A stretch of 64,000 bases of DNA from UBA4877 sp002399285 (GTDB taxonomy: Bacteria; Bacillota; Thermoanaerobacteria; Thermoanaerobacterales; UBA4877). The stretch lies in contig DAIPGN010000001.1 in assembly GCA_036771835.1 (NCBI GenBank), forward strand, positions 186,001 to 250,000, written 5' to 3'. The translations under genes and the position numbers were made by a program. A model generated the notes under the pieces. The model did no database searches. It was not told where the DNA came from and was given only the letters and a program-made list of their open reading frames with translations. The stretch's first letter is position 1; each line of letters opens with the position of its first letter. This document shows, piece by piece, positions 42,970 through 51,153 of the stretch.

Positions 42970-44067
42970 ATGGATAGAGTATACACAAAAGAGGTAGGTA
43001 TTGGAAATGTCTTTATTGGAAAATATCATAATGTGGCAATTCAATCAATGGCGAATACCAATACGCGAGATATTAAGGCTACAGTAGAGCAGATCAATAG
43101 ATTGGCCGGTATCGGATGTGATATAATACGTGTAGCCGTTCCTGATATGGATGCTGCTAAAGCTTTGAAACAAATCAAAGCAAATATTGATATCCCTTTA
43201 GTCGCCGATATTCATTTTAATTATAAACTAGCTATTGCATCGATAGAAAACGGTGCTGATAAAATAAGAATAAACCCAGGCAATATCGGCGGTGAGCAAA
43301 AAATCAGCGAAATTATCAAATGTGCCAAAGAATATAATATTCCAATAAGAATTGGAGTAAATTCCGGTTCTTTAAAACAAAATGTATTAGCAAAATATAA
43401 AGGTAAGATACCGGATGCGATGGTTGCAAGTGCTACTGAGTATATCAACATGTTTAATAATTTGGGGTTTGATAATATAGTTATTTCTCTAAAATCCAGC
43501 GATGTGGTCACAACAATTGACAGTTATGAAAAGTTTTCTAAAAAATATAGTTATCCCCTACACATAGGAGTTACTGAAGCGGGTTCTTTGCTTAACGGTG
43601 CAATCAAATCATCGGTAGGAATCGGCAAGCTCTTATCTGAAGGAATCGGCGATACGATCAGAGTTTCATTGACAGCTGATCCTGCGGAAGAAATTAAAAT
43701 TGCTGCGTACCTGCTAAGGTCATTAAACATGATGAATAAGGGCATAGAAATTATTTCATGTCCCACATGCGGAAGGTGTAATATTGACATAATCGGATTG
43801 ACCAAGGAGTTAGAAAATAAACTTCCGTCGACCAACAAACTTATAAAGGTGGCCGTAATGGGCTGCGCTGTTAACGGTCCCGGTGAAGCGAAAGACGCCG
43901 ACATAGGCATAGCCGGCGGTCATAATGAAGCCCTATTATTTCGGAAGGGTAATATAGTACGAAAAATTTCTGAGGATAACATTGTAGAAACCTTATTGGA
44001 AGAAATAAATAATTTAATCGAGGAGGACTGCAGGCATGATGATAAGTGCCTTGATTCCTGCATTTAA
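42970..44067 (+). CDS. ispG: 4-hydroxy-3-methylbut-2-enyl diphosphate synthase (flavodoxin/ferredoxin)
   Basis: IspG is a 4Fe-4S enzyme of the MEP pathway. The 365-residue product has the TIM-barrel start VAIQSMANTNTRDI, ADIHFNYKLA, INPGNIG, and the cluster Cys residues in SCPTCGRCN and MGCAVNGPGEA. The C terminus runs past the usual end with an acidic, Cys-containing tail (EEDCRHDDKCLDSCI), which overlaps the start of the next gene by 32 bases. Confidence 0.96.
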   Translation: MDRVYTKEVGIGNVFIGKYHNVAIQSMANTNTRDIKATVEQINRLAGIGCDIIRVAVPDMDAAKALKQIKANIDIPLVADIHFNYKLAIASIENGADKIRINPGNIGGEQKISEIIKCAKEYNIPIRIGVNSGSLKQNVLAKYKGKIPDAMVASATEYINMFNNLGFDNIVISLKSSDVVTTIDSYEKFSKKYSYPLHIGVTEAGSLLNGAIKSSVGIGKLLSEGIGDTIRVSLTADPAEEIKIAAYLLRSLNMMNKGIEIISCPTCGRCNIDIIGLTKELENKLPSTNKLIKVAVMGCAVNGPGEAKDADIGIAGGHNEALLFRKGNIVRKISEDNIVETLLEEINNLIEEDCRHDDKCLDSCI

Positions 44068-44671
44068 TGAAGAAAAAACAATAGGAAATGTCATTTCTGT
44101 CTTGAAAAGCTGTAAAAAAATTGATGAAATATTGGTAATAAACGATGGCTCTGAAGACGACACTTCTGATATAGCTAAATCGTATAATATAGAAGTGATT
44201 GATTTGGAATGCAATTTAGGCAAGGGTGGAGCAATTTGTAAAGGATTGGAAGTGTCAAAGGGAGATATTATGCTAATACTGGATGCAGATTTGATTGGAT
44301 TAAAGCAAAAACACATATATGACTTGATAAATCCGATAATTTACGACAATGTAGATATGACAACTGGTATTTTTGCTAACGGCAGAATAACCACCGATAT
44401 TGCCCAAAAGTTTGCACCTTTTTTGTCTGGACAAAGAGCGATTAAAAAATATATCCTTGACGATATCAATAATCTGGAAATCACCAGATATGGCTTCGAA
44501 ATTGCTCTTACCAGATATTGTGATAAACATGATGTAGTAGTGCAAGAGGTGCCCTTAAACAACCTCACGCACATTATGAAGGAAGAAAAAATGGGATTAT
44601 ATAAAGGTGCAAGAGCTCGATTAAAGATGTATATGGATATAGTAAAAACTTTTAGCAGCAATAATTCATAG
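44036..44671 (+). CDS. Family 2 glycosyltransferase
   Basis: This 211-residue protein has a GT-A fold start: ISALIPAFNEEKTIGNVISVL, VINDGSEDDTSDIA, NLGKGGAICKGLE, and the DxD metal site in LILDADLIGL. The C-terminal part has EITRYGFEIALTRYC and ends in a basic amphipathic stretch. It lacks membrane segments. It resembles the GT2 group of GpgS-like and dolichyl-phosphate-mannose-synthase-like enzymes, but donor and acceptor cannot be read. It is wedged between ispG and polC, overlapping ispG by 32 bases; ATG 44036 follows GGAGGACTG. Confidence 0.88.
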   Translation: MMISALIPAFNEEKTIGNVISVLKSCKKIDEILVINDGSEDDTSDIAKSYNIEVIDLECNLGKGGAICKGLEVSKGDIMLILDADLIGLKQKHIYDLINPIIYDNVDMTTGIFANGRITTDIAQKFAPFLSGQRAIKKYILDDINNLEITRYGFEIALTRYCDKHDVVVQEVPLNNLTHIMKEEKMGLYKGARARLKMYMDIVKTFSSNNS

Positions 44672-44672
44672 G

Positions 44673-47600
44673 ATGGCAGACATGGATAATACAAAAATTA
44701 TTCCAAATTTAAAAAGTTCAATAGAAAATATATTTGTATGGCCTAAGAGCAGGAAAATTAAAATAGTGTTAAAGTCTAATAATCTGATTGGCAAAGATTT
44801 ATTGGACAATTACTATTCTTTTTTTTGTAGTCAATTTAATGATGTTGCTGATATCGAGATGAAGGTATCTTATGATATCAATAATTTTGATTTTGGCAAG
44901 GTGATGCAGCAATACTGGGATAATATTGTGTTTTATGTCAGCAAATATTATCCAGCTTTGTTAGGATGGTTTATAGTATGTGACTGGGAGTATAATGAAA
45001 AATACTTGAATATTTTTGCTCATGATGAAACCGGCTACAATATATTAATGGATAAGCATATAGGAGATTATATTGAAAATCTTATAAAGGAAGAACTTCA
45101 TTTTAATTGTATCGTAAATTTAATGCTATTAGATAGACCCATGGATAACTTGCAAAAGGATGTCAACAATGATGCACAATTGATCAATGAGATATTAATG
45201 CAAAAGAAAGATAAAGACTCGACGGTCACGTGCAGCAACGGCAGTGAGGTTATTACAGGTAAGGTTATTAACGTCAAGCCGCAGCAAATTTGCAATGTAA
45301 TGCAGGATTCAGGCAGAATTGTATTGGCGGGTAAAATCTTGGAGATAGAACAGCGAAAGCTGAATAATGGTAAGATATTAACTAAATTTGATATAACCGA
45401 TTTTACTGATTCCATCAGTTGTAAGTATTATGGATTATCCAATGAGCATATGGAAGATTTAACAGCAGGAGAGTGGATTATCGTAAAGGGTGATATTCAA
45501 TACGATAAGTACGACAAAGACACTTGCCTAATAGTTTATGATATTAATAGAACATCTCATATTGAGCGCACCGACACTTCGACAAATAAACGGGTGGAAT
45601 TGCATCTTCATACCCAGATGAGCGCAATGGATGGCGTATGTTCTGTAAAAGATTATATCGAGACTGCACATCGGTGGGGTCACAATGCAATTGCTGTCAC
45701 TGACCATGGCGTTGTACAATCGTACCCCGAAGCCTATAAGGCATCGACGGATTATGGTATGAAGGTTATTTATGGAGTTGAAGCCTATATAGTAGATGAT
45801 ACGGCTGATATAATACCCAATGCTGACGATAGCCGGCTTAGCGGTACATTTGTAGTAGTTGACATCGAGACCACCGGTTTATCTCCAAACAACGATGAGA
45901 TAATTGAAATAGGTGCGGTCAAAGTAAACAATTTTAAAGTGGTTGAAAAATTCGATACTTTTGTAAAACCATTAAAACCTATACCTTATAACATTACGAA
46001 ATTGACCGGCATAAGCAATGACATGGTTCAGGATGCTCCCTCATCGGACACGGCCATTAAAATGTTTAAAGAATTTGCGGCCGACGATATATTGGTTGCA
46101 CATAATGCCGGCTTTGATATTTCATTTTTAAGAAAATCCGCAAAAAAATGCAGGCTTGGACTAACGGAGGTCATTATAGATACTCTCGTCTTGTCAAGGC
46201 TTTTGTTGCCTGGTTTAAAAAATTATAAGCTGGATACGATTACAAAACATCTGAATATCGTTCTTGAAAATCATCATAGGGCTTCTGATGACGCAGAAGC
46301 TACGGCCTATATTCTCATAAAATGTTTACAGCTTATGACGGATAATGATATAGAAACGTTGGCTGATATTAATAACCGCTATACTATAAAAAAGGATATC
46401 AGCAATTTATATATTTATCATTGTACAATTTTAGTCAGAAATCAGGATGGAATAAGGGATTTATATAAACTAATATCGCAATCACATTTAAATTATTTTT
46501 ATAGAAAACCAAGGATACCAAAAAGTTTGTTATATAAATCTAGAAAAAATCTTTTGATCGGTTCTGCATGCGCAGCCGGCGAAATCTACAAGGCAATACT
46601 TGAAGGGGCAGAAGAAAAAAAAATCCAAAGGTTGCTTTCACTCTATGATTATTTGGAAATCATGCCCTTAAAAAATAATGCATTTTTAATAGAGGAAAAC
46701 AAGGTGAAGGATGCGGATGAACTTAAAATCATAAATAAAAAGATTTATGAACTCGGCAGAAGATATAACAAATTAGTAGTAGCTACGAGTGACGCACATT
46801 TTATTGATCCCGAAAATGAAATACTTAGGAAAATTATACTTACCGAAAACGGATTTAACAATGGAGATACAAATTCGGGACTATATCTGAAAACAACAGA
46901 TGAAATGCTCGATGAGTTCAGCTATCTTGGAGAAAATGTTGCATATGAGGTTGTGGTGGAAAACACAAACAAAGTAGCCGATATGATAGAAGATGGGATC
47001 AAGCCTATACCAGATGGTACTTATCCTCCCGTTATCGAGGGTTCTGATAATGAGCTTGTGACAAAAGTATACGATAGAGCGCGTGAAATCTATGGTGACC
47101 CGCTTCCCAAAATTGTTAAGGATAGGATAGAAAAGGAGCTTAACTCAATTGTCAACAATGGTTATTCCGTTCTGTACATTATTGCAGAAAAACTTGTCAA
47201 TAAATCTTTGAGTGACGGTTATTTAGTAGGTTCAAGGGGGTCTGTTGGATCTTCGTTGGCTGCAACATTCAGCGGAATTACCGAAGTTAATCCGCTGCCG
47301 CCTCACTATATTTGCCCGACGTGTAAATACAGTGAATTTTCCTCCCCGGATGATATCGTAAATGATATTGATACGGGTGTAGATCTGCCTGATAAAATCT
47401 GCCCCGTGTGTGGCGGGAAGTTAGACAAAAATGGTTTTGATATACCTTTTGAAGTATTTCTTGGTTTTAATGGTGATAAGGAGCCGGATATTGATCTGAA
47501 TTTTTCAGGGGAATATCAGCCTTCCGCACATAAATATACCGAAGAGCTTTTCGGAACGGGTCATGTTTTTAGGGCAGGAACCATTGGCGCATTGGCAGAA

Positions 47601-48914
47601 AAAACTGCTTATGGCTATGTTAAAGGTTATATGGATAAGAAGGGAATAACACCGAGAAACGCTGAAATAAAACGCCTTGTCAACAGTTTAACCGGTATAA
47701 AACGTACAACAGGGCAACATCCCGGTGGCGTTATGATTGTTCCAAAAGATAAAGAAATTTATGAGTTCACGCCGATACAGCATCCAGCCGATGATAAAAA
47801 CTCCGATGTGATAACCACTCATTTTGATTATCATTCAATCAGTGGAAGGTTGCTTAAATTGGACATATTAGGTCATGATGACCCTACAATGTTGAGAATG
47901 TTGCAGGATTTGACGGGATTAAATCCAAAAGATGTTCCGCTGGATGATAAAGATACAATGTCCCTGTTCTCTGATATAAGTGCTCTCAACCTTGATGCCG
48001 AGGATTTAAATACATCGGTTGGTACTATTGGTTTACCTGAATTTGGTACAAAATTCGTAAGGCAAATGTTGGAGGACACCCGGCCCAAAACCTTTAGTGA
48101 ATTGATAAGAATAAGCGGCCTTTCACACGGAACAGATGTTTGGCTCAATAATGCACAGGATATAATAAAAAATGGCCTGGCCACATTAAAAGAAGTCATC
48201 TGCACACGGGATGATATAATGCTATATCTCTTGAAAGCTGGAGTAGAGCCCCTGACGTCTTTTAAAATAATGGAAAGCGTCCGCAAAGGGCGCGGTTTAA
48301 AAGACAATGACATAGCGACAATGAAATCTCATAATGTTCCGGATTGGTTCATTGAATCATGTAAAAAGATAAAATATATGTTTCCCAAAGCTCATGCTTG
48401 CGCATATGTTATAATGGCGTTTCGAATAGCATATTATAAAGTCCATTATCCAAAAGAATTTTATGCTGCATATTTTACGGTAAGAGCTGATGATTTTGAT
48501 GCCACTATAGCATTGAAATCCAAAGAAGACATAGCAAATAAAATGACTGAAGTATCAAAGGCCGGTAATAAAGCCACATCAAAGGAAAAAGGATTGTTTA
48601 CCATATTAGAAGTAATTCTTGAAATGAATAAAAGGGGAATAAAATTTTTGCCTGTTGATTTGTACGAATCGGATGCCGCAAAATTCATTATTAAAGATAA
48701 AGGCATATTGTTACCTTTTAACTCTATCCCAGGCATAGGCATTGCCGCTTCAAAAAATATAGTAAATGCCAGGGAAGATGGAAAGTTCATCTCCATCGAG
48801 GATTTTAGAATGAGGACAAAGGTGTCTAAGACAGTAATTGAGCTTCTGGAAAACAACGGTATTTTTAATAATATGCCAAGGACAAATCAAATATCTTTGT
48901 TTTCAGGTTTTTAA
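44673..48914 (+). CDS. polC: DNA polymerase III alpha subunit, PolC type
   Basis: PolC is the main replicative polymerase of Bacillota. The 1413-residue protein has an N-terminal region, an OB domain (residues about 215-300), a split PHP domain starting LHLHTQMSAMDG, and an inserted DEDD 3'-5' exonuclease (VVDIETTGLSPNNDEI, AHNAGFDISFLRK, HRASDDAEATA). The polymerase core has SRGSVGSSL, a C4 zinc site (CPTCKYSEF...CPVCGGKL) and the catalytic PDIDLNFSGE, plus helix-hairpin-helix segments near PGIGIAASKNI. The starting ATG is two bases after the glycosyltransferase stop. All catalytic residues are visible. Confidence 0.98.
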   Translation: MADMDNTKIIPNLKSSIENIFVWPKSRKIKIVLKSNNLIGKDLLDNYYSFFCSQFNDVADIEMKVSYDINNFDFGKVMQQYWDNIVFYVSKYYPALLGWFIVCDWEYNEKYLNIFAHDETGYNILMDKHIGDYIENLIKEELHFNCIVNLMLLDRPMDNLQKDVNNDAQLINEILMQKKDKDSTVTCSNGSEVITGKVINVKPQQICNVMQDSGRIVLAGKILEIEQRKLNNGKILTKFDITDFTDSISCKYYGLSNEHMEDLTAGEWIIVKGDIQYDKYDKDTCLIVYDINRTSHIERTDTSTNKRVELHLHTQMSAMDGVCSVKDYIETAHRWGHNAIAVTDHGVVQSYPEAYKASTDYGMKVIYGVEAYIVDDTADIIPNADDSRLSGTFVVVDIETTGLSPNNDEIIEIGAVKVNNFKVVEKFDTFVKPLKPIPYNITKLTGISNDMVQDAPSSDTAIKMFKEFAADDILVAHNAGFDISFLRKSAKKCRLGLTEVIIDTLVLSRLLLPGLKNYKLDTITKHLNIVLENHHRASDDAEATAYILIKCLQLMTDNDIETLADINNRYTIKKDISNLYIYHCTILVRNQDGIRDLYKLISQSHLNYFYRKPRIPKSLLYKSRKNLLIGSACAAGEIYKAILEGAEEKKIQRLLSLYDYLEIMPLKNNAFLIEENKVKDADELKIINKKIYELGRRYNKLVVATSDAHFIDPENEILRKIILTENGFNNGDTNSGLYLKTTDEMLDEFSYLGENVAYEVVVENTNKVADMIEDGIKPIPDGTYPPVIEGSDNELVTKVYDRAREIYGDPLPKIVKDRIEKELNSIVNNGYSVLYIIAEKLVNKSLSDGYLVGSRGSVGSSLAATFSGITEVNPLPPHYICPTCKYSEFSSPDDIVNDIDTGVDLPDKICPVCGGKLDKNGFDIPFEVFLGFNGDKEPDIDLNFSGEYQPSAHKYTEELFGTGHVFRAGTIGALAEKTAYGYVKGYMDKKGITPRNAEIKRLVNSLTGIKRTTGQHPGGVMIVPKDKEIYEFTPIQHPADDKNSDVITTHFDYHSISGRLLKLDILGHDDPTMLRMLQDLTGLNPKDVPLDDKDTMSLFSDISALNLDAEDLNTSVGTIGLPEFGTKFVRQMLEDTRPKTFSELIRISGLSHGTDVWLNNAQDIIKNGLATLKEVICTRDDIMLYLLKAGVEPLTSFKIMESVRKGRGLKDNDIATMKSHNVPDWFIESCKKIKYMFPKAHACAYVIMAFRIAYYKVHYPKEFYAAYFTVRADDFDATIALKSKEDIANKMTEVSKAGNKATSKEKGLFTILEVILEMNKRGIKFLPVDLYESDAAKFIIKDKGILLPFNSIPGIGIAASKNIVNAREDGKFISIEDFRMRTKVSKTVIELLENNGIFNNMPRTNQISLFSGF

Positions 48915-48937
48915 TATATTTTGTGACAAAAGATATC

Positions 48938-48966
48938 TTGTACTAAACAATATATTATGTTACAAT
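48938..48966 (+). promoter_or_regulatory. Predicted SigA-type promoter of the rimP-nusA-infB operon
   Basis: TTGTAC (48938-48943) and TACAAT (48961-48966) are spaced 17 bases apart. The expected start point near 48973 puts the hairpin at 48992-49019 inside the rimP leader. Confidence 0.65.
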
Positions 48967-48991
48967 GAATATGCAAATTATTAAGCGGCAT

Positions 48992-49019
48992 TTAGAGAGT
49001 GGGGAAACCCACTCTCTAA
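48992..49019 (+). terminator. GNRA-capped hairpin in the rimP leader, candidate NusA-responsive attenuator
   Basis: A perfect 12-base-pair stem (TTAGAGAGTGGG with CCCACTCTCTAA) is closed by a GAAA tetraloop and followed by an interrupted T-rich stretch (TATTTATATTTG). It lies after the predicted operon promoter and before rimP, so it is either a weak intrinsic terminator in the leader or a shared polC 3' end. The broken T-run is the kind of terminator that needs NusA. Confidence 0.7.
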
Positions 49020-49052
49020 TATTTATATTTGATATAAGACGGTGATGCTTTT

Positions 49053-49499
49053 ATGAACAAAAATAACATTGTGAACCTTGTTACTGAATTCTCAACACCC
49101 ATCGTCGAAGAGATGGGATATAAACTCATTAAAATCGAATATATCAAAGAAAATAATACTTGGATTTTGCGTATTTATATTGATAAAAAAGGTGGAATTA
49201 CAATTGAAGATTGTGAACATGTCAGCAATACCATAGGTGACAGGTTAGATGAACTGGATGTTATACCGCAGCGATATTGTTTGGAAGTTTCGTCGGCGGG
49301 AGAACGAGAGCTGCAGAATGTTGAAGATATAAAAATGCATTTAAATGAAAACTCTATTGTAAAATTAATTAATGGTGATTTGATAGAGGGAATCTTAAAT
49401 AATGCTGAAGATAATATCATATATCTGAGTGTCGGAGATAATATAAAGGCCATTCAAATGGAGAACATAAAAAAAATAAAACTAAAATTCATATTTTAG
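49053..49499 (+). CDS. rimP: Ribosome maturation factor RimP
   Basis: RimP assists 30S assembly. The 148-residue product has VEEMGYKLIKIEYIKENN, LRIYIDKKGGITIEDCEHVS and LEVSSAGERE in the N-terminal domain, followed by the small C-terminal SH3-like domain (IVKLINGDLIEGILNNAEDNI). It is first in the rimP-nusA-ylxR-ylxQ-infB-rbfA order typical of Bacteria. Confidence 0.95.
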   Translation: MNKNNIVNLVTEFSTPIVEEMGYKLIKIEYIKENNTWILRIYIDKKGGITIEDCEHVSNTIGDRLDELDVIPQRYCLEVSSAGERELQNVEDIKMHLNENSIVKLINGDLIEGILNNAEDNIIYLSVGDNIKAIQMENIKKIKLKFIF

Positions 49500-49512
49500 G
49501 AGGAGTAGGGTA

Positions 49513-50565
49513 ATGGATGGAGAGTTGATTTCAGCCTTAAATGAGATAGAAAGAGAAAAGGGAATATCGAAAGATATCATGTTCGACGCACTTGAAACTG
49601 CCTTGCTTTCTGCTTTTAAAAAAAATTTTGGGACAACGCAAAATGTCAAAGTTGAAATTGACAGGGAAACGGGTAAGGTATTTGTCTATGTTGAAAAGGT
49701 TGTTGTTGAAGAAATCAATGATGGGGACAGCGAAATTTCTATACAGGAGGCAAATATTATAAACCCCAAATTTAGAATAGGCGATATTGTCCGTTTGGAA
49801 GTTACACCAAAAAGCTTTGGAAGAATAGCTGCTCAGACAGCAAAGCAAATAGTAACACAGAGAATAAGAGAAGCAGAAAGAGATATGATGTATAAATACT
49901 ATATCAATAAAGAAAATGACATCGTCTCCGGAATTGTAGAAAAAATAGATAAGAAAAACATCTTGGTTGATTTGGGAAATGCAGAAACCGTAATGCCTCT
50001 GACTGAAAAACTGCCAAACGAGACTCTAAAACAAGGAGATAAAATCAAATTATACGTGGTTGAGGTTAAAAAGACAACTAAAGGACCACAGATTGTAGTA
50101 TCAAGAACACACCCGGGATTGGTAAAAAGATTGTTTGAGAAAGAAGTACCTGAAATCTATGATGGCACCATTGAAATAAAAAGCATAGCCCGTGAAGCAG
50201 GTTCCCGAACCAAAATTGCCGTCTACTCCAATGACAAAAATGTCGATAGCGTAGGGGCCTGTGTTGGATTTAAAGGTAATAGGGTACAATCTGTAGTAGA
50301 TGAACTTAATGGTGAAAAAATAGATATCGTAAAATGGAGTTCAGAAACCAAAGAATATGTTGCAGCTTCATTAAGCCCCGCAAAAGTTTTATCCGTAGAA
50401 ATTAATAATACGGAAAAAATCGCCAAAGTATTAGTGCCGTCATATCAGCTCTCACTGGCCATAGGGAAAGAAGGGCAAAATGCCAGATTGGCTGCTAAGC
50501 TTACTGGTTGGAAAATTGATATTTCAGGAACTAATGTAGAAAGCGGTGACGGAGAACAGCAATGA
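49513..50565 (+). CDS. nusA: Transcription termination/antitermination protein NusA
   Basis: NusA binds RNA polymerase and nascent RNA to control pausing and termination. The 350-residue protein has an N-terminal RNAP-binding domain (ISKDIMFDALETALLSAFKKNFG), an S1 domain near 135-200, and KH1 and KH2 (REAGSRTKIAVYS, GACVGFKGNRVQSVVDELNGEKIDIV, LAIGKEGQNARLAAKLTGWKIDI). It has no C-terminal acidic repeats, as usual in Bacillota. The ribosome binding site GGAGGAG precedes its ATG. Confidence 0.97.
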   Translation: MDGELISALNEIEREKGISKDIMFDALETALLSAFKKNFGTTQNVKVEIDRETGKVFVYVEKVVVEEINDGDSEISIQEANIINPKFRIGDIVRLEVTPKSFGRIAAQTAKQIVTQRIREAERDMMYKYYINKENDIVSGIVEKIDKKNILVDLGNAETVMPLTEKLPNETLKQGDKIKLYVVEVKKTTKGPQIVVSRTHPGLVKRLFEKEVPEIYDGTIEIKSIAREAGSRTKIAVYSNDKNVDSVGACVGFKGNRVQSVVDELNGEKIDIVKWSSETKEYVAASLSPAKVLSVEINNTEKIAKVLVPSYQLSLAIGKEGQNARLAAKLTGWKIDISGTNVESGDGEQQ

Positions 50566-50828
50566 AAAAAATACCAAAGCGGATGTGTATTAACTGCCAA
50601 CAAATGTATCCAAAAACTGAATTGATCAGGGTAGTAAGAAAAGCGAATGATGGGGTTATAACAATCGACAAATCAGGTAAAATATCAGGTAAAGGTGCTT
50701 ATATGTGCCATAATAGTGAATGCATTAAAGACATTATAAAAAGCAACAAATTGGAGCGCTATCTTGGCAAAATTCCAGATGAAATATATGAGGAACTTGA
50801 GAAAATGTTGGTAGAGTATAATGGATAA
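50562..50828 (+). CDS. ylxR: YlxR-family RNA-binding protein
   Basis: This 88-residue basic protein has RMCINCQQMYPKTELIRVVR, a GVITIDKSGKISGKGAYMC segment and the YLGKIPDEIYEELEKML end, the complete pattern of the YlxR/RnpM family. It binds nucleic acid, and B. subtilis RnpM modulates RNase P. Two Cys near the N terminus (CINC) and one in the GAYMCH stretch are visible. The ATG overlaps the nusA stop. Confidence 0.93.
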   Translation: MKKIPKRMCINCQQMYPKTELIRVVRKANDGVITIDKSGKISGKGAYMCHNSECIKDIIKSNKLERYLGKIPDEIYEELEKMLVEYNG

Positions 50829-51153
50829 TATGGTATATAATTATATTGGACTCATGTATAAGGCCAATAAAATTATAATCGGATTTGACGACTTTAAATA
50901 TTTAAATATGAAAAAAAGATTATATCTAGTTTTATATGCACAGGATACATCAGAAAAACTCAAAAATAAAATTATGCATTTAAGCTCATTATCTAACACT
51001 ATTTGCCGTGAATACGGTTTAAAATATGAGTTTGGCAAGTCAATCGGCAAGAATAAGGAGGTTGCAGTCATTTCAATTAAAGATAAGGGAGTCGCAACAA
51101 GATTAATAGAGTTAATTGGGGGTGAATTTATTGGGGAAAATGCGAGTTTATGA
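50821..51153 (+). CDS. ylxQ: L7Ae-family ribosomal-like protein YlxQ
   Basis: The 110-residue product has the L7Ae/L30e/S12e/Gadd45 fold pattern: MYKANKIIIGFDDF near the start, LVLYAQDTSEKLKNKI, and GKNKEVAVISIKDKGVATRLIELI. The family usually binds kink-turn RNA. It overlaps both ylxR (8 bases) and the infB start region. It is less conserved than its neighbours, as expected. Confidence 0.88.
   Translation: MDNMVYNYIGLMYKANKIIIGFDDFKYLNMKKRLYLVLYAQDTSEKLKNKIMHLSSLSNTICREYGLKYEFGKSIGKNKEVAVISIKDKGVATRLIELIGGEFIGENASL

Noticed and set aside
44673..48914. Split or intein-interrupted polC
   Set aside because: The frame is continuous, the domain order is standard, and the inserted exonuclease in PHP is normal for PolC.
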